From Raineyella antarctica (GTDB taxonomy: Bacteria; Actinomycetota; Actinomycetes; Propionibacteriales; Propionibacteriaceae): DNA of 64,000 nucleotides. Within the stretch, counting starts at the first letter, position 1. Every line of letters starts with the position of its first letter. A program made the translations under genes and the position numbers. The DNA lies in the NCBI RefSeq assembly GCF_900092135.1, contig NZ_FMYF01000001.1:442883-506882 (forward strand), in the 5' to 3' direction. Shown here in pieces: positions 16,407 to 23,682 of the stretch. Under the pieces are notes generated by a model. It did no database searches. It had not been told where the DNA came from and saw only the letters and a program-made list of their open reading frames with translations.

Positions 16407-17267
16407 GCGGGACTCCGCGGCGACGGCCGAGGCGGCCTGTCGGATGGCGGACGGATCGTTCACGTAGCTGTAGGTGTGCACGTCGAAGCCGGCGAGCATC
16501 TGGCCCGGGCCCGAGCTGGCCACGGCGAAGTCGCACACCGCGTCCCCGGTGTTGCACACCGACTGCCAGCGCTCCGGGTGGTCCCAGGAGGCGCTGATCG
16601 GCAAGGTGGTGGGGCGGTAGCGGTTGCCGGCGACCCACGGAGCCTCGTACGAGATGCCGTAGTGCTCGGTGCCGGAGGCGCTGGTGCCGTAGGACGAGCC
16701 GTCCTCGTTCGGGACCCGGTCCGGGTCGGCGATCACGATCACGCCGTCGATCCGGTCCATCAGGTGCGGGCCGTAGGCGTCCTGGTGGGCGGCCATGTCG
16801 GCCACGGCGCGGTGCACGACGATGGCACCCTGGGACTTGCCGGACAGCACGTAGCGTTCGGTGGGGCAGGCGGCCGATCGCTCGGCCAGGACACCCTCGA
16901 GCTTGGTGACGCCGGTGTCGATGCTGCGGAAGAAGTCCCCGGAGGAGTAGGGGGACGCGAGCGTCGTGACCTGGGCCGAGGGGTAGTCGATCGACATCGC
17001 CGCGGCCGACTGGCCCGGGATCTCGTTGCGGAACTGCTGCCAGGCGAGGGTCGACTCGCCACCCATGCCGAACTGGCCGCTGGCCGGGGTCTCGCCCGAG
17101 CCGCGCACGCCGACGAACATCACGTCCTGGCAGGGGGCGACGGTGGTGAGGGTGGTGACCGGATCCGGCTTCACCGCAGCATCGGCGGGCAGACCGTAGA
17201 TCGCGCCGTAGAGTGCCACACCGGCTCCGAACCCAGCTGCCAGGCCACGCCGACGACGTCGGTTCAT
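16362..17267 (-). CDS. Secreted cutinase-family serine esterase
   Basis: The 301-residue product has a signal peptide (MNRRRRRG, then a hydrophobic stretch ending PADAAV). The cutinase alpha/beta-hydrolase fold follows. The catalytic triad can be placed: S145 in LSGKSQG (the family's GYSQG has Lys here), D242 in CNTGDAVC flanked by the conserved disulfide cysteines, and H264 in FDVHTYSY. C46 and C134 probably form the other disulfide. Cutinase-like proteins of actinobacteria are lipases, phospholipases or polyester hydrolases. GTG 17318 (after AGAGGG) is an alternative start that only lengthens the n-region. The gene has its own promoter. Confidence 0.87.
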   Translation of the reverse strand: MNRRRRRGLAAGFGAGVALYGAIYGLPADAAVKPDPVTTLTTVAPCQDVMFVGVRGSGETPASGQFGMGGESTLAWQQFRNEIPGQSAAAMSIDYPSAQVTTLASPYSSGDFFRSIDTGVTKLEGVLAERSAACPTERYVLSGKSQGAIVVHRAVADMAAHQDAYGPHLMDRIDGVIVIADPDRVPNEDGSSYGTSASGTEHYGISYEAPWVAGNRYRPTTLPISASWDHPERWQSVCNTGDAVCDFAVASSGPGQMLAGFDVHTYSYVNDPSAIRQAASAVAAESRSRMASTEKTSQSAL

Positions 17268-17378
17268 CACGGGCCTGGGGCCATGGGCAGAGGAGCCGGA
17301 GAGGAAGGGGAGGCGCACGCAGATTCCCTCTGTAGAGCGAGTCACCCCGAAGTGCGGGACGACGGTGTTCGTTCTCCC

Positions 17379-17385
17379 TATAGTA
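17379..17385 (-). promoter_or_regulatory. Probable cutinase promoter -10
   Basis: TACTATA on the minus strand. With +1 about seven bases further on, the leader would be roughly 100 bases to ATG 17267 or 50 to GTG 17318. TTCGAC about 19 bases upstream is a weak -35 candidate. Confidence 0.45.
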
Positions 17386-17473
17386 CGCTCTCGCATGCTG
17401 GATGGTCGAATCGGGCCGTCCAGCGGCACGTACAGTGGGAGGTTGCCATCCCGGCACTCGACCCGCTTCCGGA

Positions 17474-17497
17474 CCGCCGGGGACAGCTCCGCGGCGG
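17474..17497 (-). terminator. Probable terminator of the PASTA kinase gene
   Basis: CCGCCG and CGGCGG enclose an inner GGA-CAGC-TCC stem with one G-G mismatch, ten bases past the kinase stop. Confidence 0.45.
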
Positions 17498-17506
17498 GGG
17501 TGGGCC

Positions 17507-19762
17507 TCAGACCAGGAAGAGGGTGATCGTGCTGCCCTTGGCCACCTGGGTTCCCGGCTCCGCCGAGCTCCGCGCCACGAAGCCCAGCCCGAGGTAGTTG
17601 ACCTCGACCGGCTGCGTGGTCGTACGGAACCCGGCGGCGGCCATCGCTGCCTCGGCGTCCTTGACCGACTTGCCCTTCACGTCCGGGACGGTGACCTTCT
17701 CGGGTCCCTGGGAGATGGCCACGGTCACCTTGTCTCCGCGGTACAGCGTCCCCTCCGAGGGAGTCTGGCCGAGCACCTTGCCGGCGGCCACCTGATCGGA
17801 GGTCCGGCTCGTGGTGACGACCTTCAGGCCCTGCGCCGCGAGGGCGGCGATCGCGTCGTCGCTGTTGCGGTTGTACCAGTTCTTGACCGTGATGGGCTCG
17901 CGTCCCTTGGAGACGACCAGGTCGACCGGCGTTCCCGGCTTGACCGAGGTGCCCTCCTGGGTGGCCGCCGATACCACGGTGCCCTGCGCGACGGTCTCGC
18001 TCCAGTGCTCGGTGACCGTTCCGACGGCCAGGTGGTTGGCGTCCAGCGCCTGCCTTGCCTCGTCCAGCGGCTTTCCGACGACGGCCGGTACGGCGTAGCG
18101 CTCGGGCCCCTTCGAGAGCACCGCGGTCAGCGTCGCCCCGCGGGCGATGTCCTCGCCCGGGCCGGGAACGGTGGCGATCACCGCGCCGACCGGGACCGTC
18201 TCGGAGTACTCCTCCGTGGTCGCGAACTCCAGCCCTGCAGCCTTCACCGCCGCCGAAGCCTGCGGCTGGGTCATGGTGGTCACCACGGGCGCGGCGACGT
18301 AGCGGCCGTCGACCAGCCACCAGGTGCCGACCGCGCCCAGGGCGACCACCAGCACCAGGAGTGCTGCGACGAGTGCGCGCCGGGCCCGGCGTCCCCGGGT
18401 GGCGCGGGCGATCTCGTACGCGCCCGAGTCGGCCCAGTCGGTCCGGTCCGACTCCTCGGTGCCGGTCCGGTCGCTGTCGGTGCCGTCGCCGGGCCTGTCC
18501 GGGCCGGCTGCTCCCACGCCGTCGACGGGGAGGGCGATCGGCTCGGCGTGCTCGTCCTGGTCCCGGGCGCCAGGGTCGTCCTCGAGGGCCCGGAGCGACG
18601 AGCCTTCCGACGTGCCGTTGGGCCGCGGGGGGCTCAGCACCGTGCCACCGAGGTCGCCCGGCCGGGCACCCGCGTGGGCGGAACCCGAGCCGACCGAACC
18701 CGAGGCCGTGGCGCTCGAGCCGGTGGAAGCCGAGGCCGTGGAAGCCGAGGCCGTGGCGCCCAGGCCGGCCACGGCGAGCATGGCCCGTCGGGTCGGGGTG
18801 TACTCGATGTCCACCGGCTCGGTGTCGTCTGCGGCGTTCGGGTCCGCCAGCACGAGGGTCAGGTGCGGGTCGTGCATCACCCCGCTGGACAGGGCCTTGC
18901 GCGCGCGACGGACGCAGTCCAGGAAGGCGCGGGCATCGCTCGGTCGCCGGTCGGGGTCGCGTGAGGTAGCGGCGCCGACCAGGGCGTCGAGGTAGGGAGG
19001 GATCCCGTCCAGGGAGCGGCGCCAGTCTGTGTCCACCCAGGACGACGGCTTCGGTACGTCCTTGTGGACGTGGGCGTACGCGACCTGGATCGGGCTGTCG
19101 CCGGTGTGCGGCTTCCGCCCGGTCAGCATCTCGAACAGCATGATCCCGGCCGAGTAGACGTCCGAGCGCGTGTCGGCATAGCCGTGCTCGACCAACTCGG
19201 GCGGCAGGTAGGACACGGTGCCGATCAGCAGTCCCTGGGTTGCAGCCGCCGACTGGGAGGTCACGGCGCGGGCGAGCCCGAAGTCGGCCACCTTGAGCTG
19301 GCCGCGCCGGGAGATGAGGACGTTCTCCGGCTTCACGTCGCGGTGGATCAGCCCGGAGTCGTGTGCGGCCGCCAGCGCGGACAGCACCGGGTCCATCAGG
19401 TCCAGCGCACGCAGCGGCGTCAGCGGGGCCTCCCGGCTGACGAGCCTGCGCAGGGTCGAACCCTCGACGAGCTCCATCACGATAAATGGTCGGCCGAAAT
19501 CGTTGCCCTGATCGAAAACAGAGACTATGTTGGGATGCGAGAGGTGGGCAGCCGCCCTGGCCTCGCGGTCGAAGTTGGTGACGAAGGCCTCGTCGTCGCC
19601 GAGTCCCTCGTGCATGATCTTGACCGCGACAGTGCGGTCGAGTCGTCGGTCCACCGCGCGGTAGACCGTGGCCATACCGCCACGGGCAAGACGCGAGGTG
19701 ATCTCGTAGCGACCCTCGAGGGCATGGCCGACAAGAGGATCGCCGATGCTGGAATTGGTCAC
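17507..19762 (-). CDS. pknL: PASTA-domain Ser/Thr protein kinase (PknL type)
   Basis: The 751-residue single-pass membrane kinase has a cytosolic Hanks kinase domain at about residues 10-275 (RLARGGMATVYRA, VAVKIM, HRDVKPENV, DFGLAR, GTVSYLPPE, SDVYSAG). An Ala/Ser/Gly- and Asp-rich juxtamembrane linker of about 180 residues follows, then a membrane helix (ALVAALLVLVVALGAVGTWWL) and four extracellular PASTA repeats. PASTA domains sense muropeptides or lipid II, so it likely regulates wall synthesis. GTG 19762 (VTNSSIGD) is chosen because TTAGGAG lies five bases upstream. Its place beside aroG, idsA and metF matches Rv2176 (PknL). Confidence 0.92.
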   Translation of the reverse strand: MTNSSIGDPLVGHALEGRYEITSRLARGGMATVYRAVDRRLDRTVAVKIMHEGLGDDEAFVTNFDREARAAAHLSHPNIVSVFDQGNDFGRPFIVMELVEGSTLRRLVSREAPLTPLRALDLMDPVLSALAAAHDSGLIHRDVKPENVLISRRGQLKVADFGLARAVTSQSAAATQGLLIGTVSYLPPELVEHGYADTRSDVYSAGIMLFEMLTGRKPHTGDSPIQVAYAHVHKDVPKPSSWVDTDWRRSLDGIPPYLDALVGAATSRDPDRRPSDARAFLDCVRRARKALSSGVMHDPHLTLVLADPNAADDTEPVDIEYTPTRRAMLAVAGLGATASASTASASTGSSATASGSVGSGSAHAGARPGDLGGTVLSPPRPNGTSEGSSLRALEDDPGARDQDEHAEPIALPVDGVGAAGPDRPGDGTDSDRTGTEESDRTDWADSGAYEIARATRGRRARRALVAALLVLVVALGAVGTWWLVDGRYVAAPVVTTMTQPQASAAVKAAGLEFATTEEYSETVPVGAVIATVPGPGEDIARGATLTAVLSKGPERYAVPAVVGKPLDEARQALDANHLAVGTVTEHWSETVAQGTVVSAATQEGTSVKPGTPVDLVVSKGREPITVKNWYNRNSDDAIAALAAQGLKVVTTSRTSDQVAAGKVLGQTPSEGTLYRGDKVTVAISQGPEKVTVPDVKGKSVKDAEAAMAAAGFRTTTQPVEVNYLGLGFVARSSAEPGTQVAKGSTITLFLV

Positions 19763-19815
19763 ATCTGCTCCTAACACGGTCTGAAGGGGAAGGTGGCCGT
19801 GTCAGCCTTGGTAGG

Positions 19816-19821
19816 AGTCTA
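19816..19821 (-). promoter_or_regulatory. Possible -10 of the PASTA kinase gene
   Basis: TAGACT on the minus strand, 54 bases upstream of GTG 19762. It would give a leader of about 45 bases carrying the TTAGGAG ribosome site. Confidence 0.4.
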
Positions 19822-19959
19822 GAGGTGCAGTCGAGGGTTGTCCGGGCAGCGACACGGGGACACGCCCGGAGTGAATCCAGAACGGTATCCATGCCTGCCG
19901 CGCAACCACCCGCCGGTGTCGCTGCGGCCCGGCTCCTTCAGCTCCGACGTGGCCGTGAC

Positions 19960-19965
19960 TAGGCT
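19960..19965 (+). promoter_or_regulatory. -10 element of the ThiE-like gene (leaderless)
   Basis: TAGGCT, six bases, then GTG 19972, with no ribosome-binding site. Confidence 0.55.
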
Positions 19966-19971
19966 GGGAAC

Positions 19972-20958
19972 GTGACCATCCTGCAGCCTGTTTGTCAGCG
20001 CCTCTCCGCAGCACGGCTCTACGCAGTCGTGGTTCCCGCACCGTTCACGCCCCCGGATGCCCTGGTGCGGCGCGTGGAGGACCTGGTGGCCTCCGGGGTC
20101 GACATCCTCCAGCTCGACCTCGACGGCTGGGAGCACGATGACGCCGTGGCCGTGCTCAACCGGTGCACGCCGGTGGTCGTCCCGACCGGTCGGCTCCTCG
20201 TCGTCGGCCATGCCCCCGACGTGGCCGTCGACCTGGGGGCGGACGCCCTCCTGCTCGGTCCGGCTCAGGCGCTGCCCGGGGACGTCCCCGGACGACTGGG
20301 CCCGCAGGCGGCGATCGGTCGTGAGGTGGGCGACGAGGAGCACCTCGGCGAGCTCCTCGAGGGGCGCGACGTCTCGTTCGTCGTGCTCGTCGGCGGCCGG
20401 GCCGCACAGGTCGCCGAACGGGCCCACCAGCTGGCCCCGCTCGCAGGCCCGGACGCGTGCGCCGATCCCGCGGCGGGCACGCGCCCATGGTTCGTGGACA
20501 TCGGCTCGCACTGGCCCGACCCGGTGGCCGTGCCCGAACGCGCCTGCCGGATCCGATTCGAGGTATTCGTCCCGGCCGACTCGCCGATCACCGAGCCCTC
20601 GCCGCAGCTGCGCGTCGACATCGCCGACCTGGCCTCCCGGGTGGCCGCGCGGTGGGAGGCCGACGAGGCGCTGGCTGCCGAACGGGACAGGCTCGCCGCG
20701 GAGAACTCCGCGGCCAGCACCTCGTTCCGCGCCCGGACGGACGGTGGGCGGTCGGGTGCCGCTGACCCGTACGACACCGACGCGGTGCGCAACTACCGCA
20801 GCAGTTCGGAGCGTGCCGGTGGGGAGCGCCTGGACTGGCCGCGCCCGATCCGTGAGTTCTTCGCCCGCGCCTTCCACCGTGCTCCGGCTGGCCGCGGTCC
20901 CGCGGACGGGGGGCAGGACGGCTCAGACGCTGCGACTCACGGCGGCGTGCGCGAGTGA
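19972..20958 (+). CDS. Degenerate thiamine-phosphate-synthase-like TIM-barrel protein
   Basis: The first 180 of 328 residues follow the ThiE/TenI strand order: ARLYAVVVPA, then ASGVDILQLDLDGW where ThiE has a VQLRxK motif, then PTGRLLVVGHAPDVAVDLGADALLLGP in place of the INDxxDLAxxxGADGVHLGQ segment, then AAIGREVGDEEHL. The substrate-binding Arg, Lys and Asp/Asn residues of true ThiE are not evident, so catalysis of thiamine phosphate synthesis is unlikely. The C-terminal 150 residues are charged and unrecognised, with PADSPITEPSPQLRVDIADLA. It is leaderless and overlaps the convergent polyprenyl synthase gene by 36 bases. No thiamine genes are near. Confidence 0.55.
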   Translation: MTILQPVCQRLSAARLYAVVVPAPFTPPDALVRRVEDLVASGVDILQLDLDGWEHDDAVAVLNRCTPVVVPTGRLLVVGHAPDVAVDLGADALLLGPAQALPGDVPGRLGPQAAIGREVGDEEHLGELLEGRDVSFVVLVGGRAAQVAERAHQLAPLAGPDACADPAAGTRPWFVDIGSHWPDPVAVPERACRIRFEVFVPADSPITEPSPQLRVDIADLASRVAARWEADEALAAERDRLAAENSAASTSFRARTDGGRSGAADPYDTDAVRNYRSSSERAGGERLDWPRPIREFFARAFHRAPAGRGPADGGQDGSDAATHGGVRE

Positions 20959-22032
20959 GACCAGCGCCTCACGGCCGGCGCCACTGAGCGGTGCCCGGTC
21001 CAGGGCGGCGAGCGAACGTTCGAGGTTGGCCTGGATGTCCGCCTCGACCCGGGTGCGGGCCCCGCTGGTGTCGATGATGTCGCGTGCCTCGGTGATTCCC
21101 TCCGCACTGAGGTCGGGGGAGCCGACCAGGCTCATCAGCCGGTTCTGCCCGGCCTCGCCCGACCCGGCCAGCGCGTACGCCAGCAGGAGCGTGTGCTTGC
21201 CCTCGCGGAGGTCCCCACCGGCAGGCTTGCCGATCACCCGTTCGTCACCGAACACCCCGAGCAGGTCGTCGCGGTACTGGAAGGCGCGCCCCAGCGGTGA
21301 CCCGTACGCGGCCAGCGCCGCCTGCAGCTGCTCGTCGGCATCGCCCATGGCGGCGCCGAATTGGACCGGGCGTTGCACCGAGTACCGCGCGGACTTGAAC
21401 TCCACGACCCGGCGGACCTGGTCGATGTTGTCCTGCAACCGGTCCGGACGCAGCGGCTGCGCCTGGGCGACCACGTCGAGGTACTGGCCACAGGTCACCT
21501 CCGTACGCATCGCGGCCAGGTAGGGCCGGGCCCGCCCCAGGACCGCCGGCGCCAGCCCGGCGGTCTGCACCATCTCGTCGGACCACACCAGCAGCAGGTC
21601 GCCCAGCAGGATCGCCCCGGCCCGGCCGAACTGGTCGGCGGCCCCGACCCAGTCCCGGCGGTCGTGCAGGTCGGCGAACTGCAGGTGGGCGGCCGGTACG
21701 CCGCGACGGGTGTCGGAGTTGTCCATCACGTCGTCGTGCATCAGCGCCGAGACGTGCAGCAGCTCCAGGCTCGCCGCGGCGCGGACCAGGGCCGCGTACG
21801 TCTCCTCCACCGGCAATCCGGCGGCCGCCACGTACCCCCACAGGGCGAAGGCGGGCCGCAGCCGCTTGCCCCCGCCGGTGAACACCTCGGCGAGTTGGGC
21901 CATCGCCTCCAGCTCGGTCCCGACCCCGGCCAGCACCGGCCGTTGGTCGGTGAGGAAGCCGGTCAGGGCGTCCTGGACGTCCTGGCGGAAGGGGGCGGCG
22001 AGGGGCTGGGAAGGATCGAGAACGGTGACCAC
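20923..22032 (-). CDS. idsA: Trans-isoprenyl (geranylgeranyl-type) diphosphate synthase
   Basis: Chain-elongating prenyltransferase. The 369-residue product has the first aspartate-rich motif DDVMDNSDTRRG preceded by LLHVSALMH, the basic GGKRLRP segment, and the second aspartate-rich region FQYRDDLLGVFGDE. The residues just before the first motif do not let me fix chain length; orthologues in the metF neighbourhood (IdsA2, Rv2173) make C15-C20 diphosphates. GTG 22032 lies six bases after TAGGCT, so the mRNA is leaderless and its promoter faces away from that of metF. Confidence 0.9.
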   Translation of the reverse strand: MVTVLDPSQPLAAPFRQDVQDALTGFLTDQRPVLAGVGTELEAMAQLAEVFTGGGKRLRPAFALWGYVAAAGLPVEETYAALVRAAASLELLHVSALMHDDVMDNSDTRRGVPAAHLQFADLHDRRDWVGAADQFGRAGAILLGDLLLVWSDEMVQTAGLAPAVLGRARPYLAAMRTEVTCGQYLDVVAQAQPLRPDRLQDNIDQVRRVVEFKSARYSVQRPVQFGAAMGDADEQLQAALAAYGSPLGRAFQYRDDLLGVFGDERVIGKPAGGDLREGKHTLLLAYALAGSGEAGQNRLMSLVGSPDLSAEGITEARDIIDTSGARTRVEADIQANLERSLAALDRAPLSGAGREALVSLAHAAVSRSV

Positions 22033-22038
22033 GGACTG

Positions 22039-22044
22039 AGCCTA
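22039..22044 (-). promoter_or_regulatory. -10 element of idsA (leaderless), in a palindrome
   Basis: TAGGCT on the minus strand, six bases from GTG 22032. It is half of the 10-base palindrome AGCCTAGGCT (22039-22048), so the same hexamer also reads on the + strand. Confidence 0.55.
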
Positions 22045-22070
22045 GGCTGTCCGCTCTTGATCGGCCAGAT

Positions 22071-22076
22071 TAGGGT
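22071..22076 (+). promoter_or_regulatory. -10 element of metF (leaderless)
   Basis: TAGGGT, eight bases, then ATG 22085, with no Shine-Dalgarno sequence. Only 52 bases separate the idsA and metF start codons, so the two upstream promoter regions must overlap. Confidence 0.5.
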
Positions 22077-22084
22077 ATGACACC

Positions 22085-23014
22085 ATGAGCCCCCGCACCA
22101 TCGACGAGCTGCTGCGTGCCGGCGACCGGCCGCTGCACTCCTTCGAGTTCTTCCCGCCGAAGACGCTCGAGGGTGATGCCATGCTGTGGAAGGCGTTGAT
22201 GGAGCTCGACGAGCTCGCGCCGGACTTCGTCTCGGTGACGTACGGTGCCAACGGTTCACGCCGCGACATGACGGTGACGATCACCGCCCGGCTGGCCCAG
22301 CTGATGAACGAGCGGCGCGCCCGAGACCCCCAGGCCCGGGTGATGCAGGTGATGGGCCACCTGACCTGTGTCAACCAGCCGGTCGACCAGCTGGCCGAGG
22401 TGATCGACGAGTATGCCGCGGCCGGGATCGACCACATCCTGGCGATCCGTGGTGACATGCCCGGCGGCCCGACCGTCCCCTGGGTCCGCCATCCGCAGGG
22501 CCTGGAGAACGCTACCGAGCTGGTCCGCCTGGTCCGCCGGCGCCACCCCCGCGCCGTGATCGGGGTGGCAGCCTTCCCCGACCTGCACCCGGACAGGCGC
22601 GATGCGGCACTGGACGCGCGGATCCTGGTGGAGAAGCAGGAGGCCGGGGCCTCGTTCGCGATCACCCAGCTCTTCTTCGAGCCGTACCGCTACTTCGAGC
22701 TGGTCGAGCGGGTCCGCGCCCTCGGCTCGGACCTGCCGATCATCCCGGGCATCCAGCCGGTGACGAACGTCGGCCAGATCCAGCGCTTCGCCGAGTTGTC
22801 CGGGGCGCCGCTGCCGGATGCCGTGGTGGCCCGGCTGACCGGCGTCGCCGACGACCCCGAGGCCGTGCGCCGGGTGGGGGTCGACATCGGCGTCGAGTTG
22901 AGCCGCGAACTGCTCGCCGGGGGTGCCCCGGGGCTGCACTACTACACGCTGAACCGCTCGCGGGCCACCCGCGAGATCTACTCGCGCCTCAAGGCCGAGG
23001 TCCTGCAGGACTGA
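22085..23014 (+). CDS. metF: Methylenetetrahydrofolate reductase (MetF)
   Basis: FAD-dependent reduction of 5,10-methylene-THF to 5-methyl-THF, which supplies the methyl group for methionine. The 309-residue TIM-barrel protein shows SFEFFPPKT, PDFVSVTYGANGS, the FAD/folate segment ILAIRGDMPGG, ITQLFFEPYRYFELV, IPGIQPVTN and the C-terminal GLHYYTLNRSRATREI. Full family length. Gene pair with a divergent idsA is as in mycobacteria. Confidence 0.95.
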   Translation: MSPRTIDELLRAGDRPLHSFEFFPPKTLEGDAMLWKALMELDELAPDFVSVTYGANGSRRDMTVTITARLAQLMNERRARDPQARVMQVMGHLTCVNQPVDQLAEVIDEYAAAGIDHILAIRGDMPGGPTVPWVRHPQGLENATELVRLVRRRHPRAVIGVAAFPDLHPDRRDAALDARILVEKQEAGASFAITQLFFEPYRYFELVERVRALGSDLPIIPGIQPVTNVGQIQRFAELSGAPLPDAVVARLTGVADDPEAVRRVGVDIGVELSRELLAGGAPGLHYYTLNRSRATREIYSRLKAEVLQD

Positions 23015-23115
23015 TCGGCGGCGCCCGGACCACGGGCGCTGTTCGGCCCGGCCTGTTCGACCGCCCTGATCGGCGTGCCCTGTACGACGTCGGTGCGGCG
23101 TGCGACCCTGTCGAC

Positions 23116-23682
23116 ATGCGCTTCGTCTACTACACGGCCTCGACGCTGAACGGCTTCCTGGCCGATCCGGACAACTCGCTGGCCTGGCTGTTCGCCGTCG
23201 ACAGCCCCGAGCCGGACGTCTCCGACGTCCTGGACACCGTGACGGTGTCGGTGATGGGGTCCACCACGTACGAGTGGGTGCTCGACCACGAGGACCTGCT
23301 CGCCCACCCGGAGAAGTGGGAGGCGTCGTTCCTGGGCGTCCGGAGCGTGGTGGTCTTCTCCTCGCGGGAGCTACCGGTCCCCGCCGGGGCCGGCGTCAGG
23401 GTCGTCTCCGGCCCGGTCCGCGACCACCTGGCCGAGATCGAGGCGGCCGCCGACGGCGGCGACGTCTGGGTGGTCGGTGGTGGTGACCTGGCCGGCCAGT
23501 TCCTGGATGCCGGGCTGTTGGACCGGATCGTGGTGGCGGTCGCCCCCGCCGCGCTGCGGGGCGGCGCCCCGCTGCTGCCGCGGGACGTGATGCCCGACCG
23601 GCTGGAGCTGGTGTCCGCCGAGGCGGCGGGCCAGTTCGCGATGCTCCGCTACCGGGTCCGCCCGGGGGATCAGCTGGCCTGA
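23116..23682 (+). CDS. RibD C-terminal/dihydrofolate-reductase-fold protein
   Basis: The 188-residue product has the DHFR-like fold of the RibD C-terminal family: FVYYTASTLNGFLADPDNS at the start, SVMGSTTYEW, VVVFSSRELPVP, and the nucleotide-binding VVGGGDLAGQFLDAGLLDRIVV followed by LRGGAPLLP. An NADPH-dependent reductase is likely, substrate unknown; no riboflavin genes are near. It starts at ATG 23116 without a clear ribosome site. Its end overlaps the convergent helicase gene by 13 bases. Confidence 0.8.
   Translation: MRFVYYTASTLNGFLADPDNSLAWLFAVDSPEPDVSDVLDTVTVSVMGSTTYEWVLDHEDLLAHPEKWEASFLGVRSVVVFSSRELPVPAGAGVRVVSGPVRDHLAEIEAAADGGDVWVVGGGDLAGQFLDAGLLDRIVVAVAPAALRGGAPLLPRDVMPDRLELVSAEAAGQFAMLRYRVRPGDQLA

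Noticed and set aside
16362-19892. A 1176-codon open frame on the minus strand
   Set aside because: Only its last third is the cutinase; the rest is an alternative frame through the PASTA kinase with Arg/Pro-rich, family-less translation typical of high-G+C shadows.
19972-20958. Annotating as thiE
   Set aside because: The residues that bind the pyrimidine and thiazole phosphates are not present.
23116-23682. Calling this gene folA or ribD
   Set aside because: Only the shared reductase fold can be seen; it lacks a deaminase domain and pathway neighbours.
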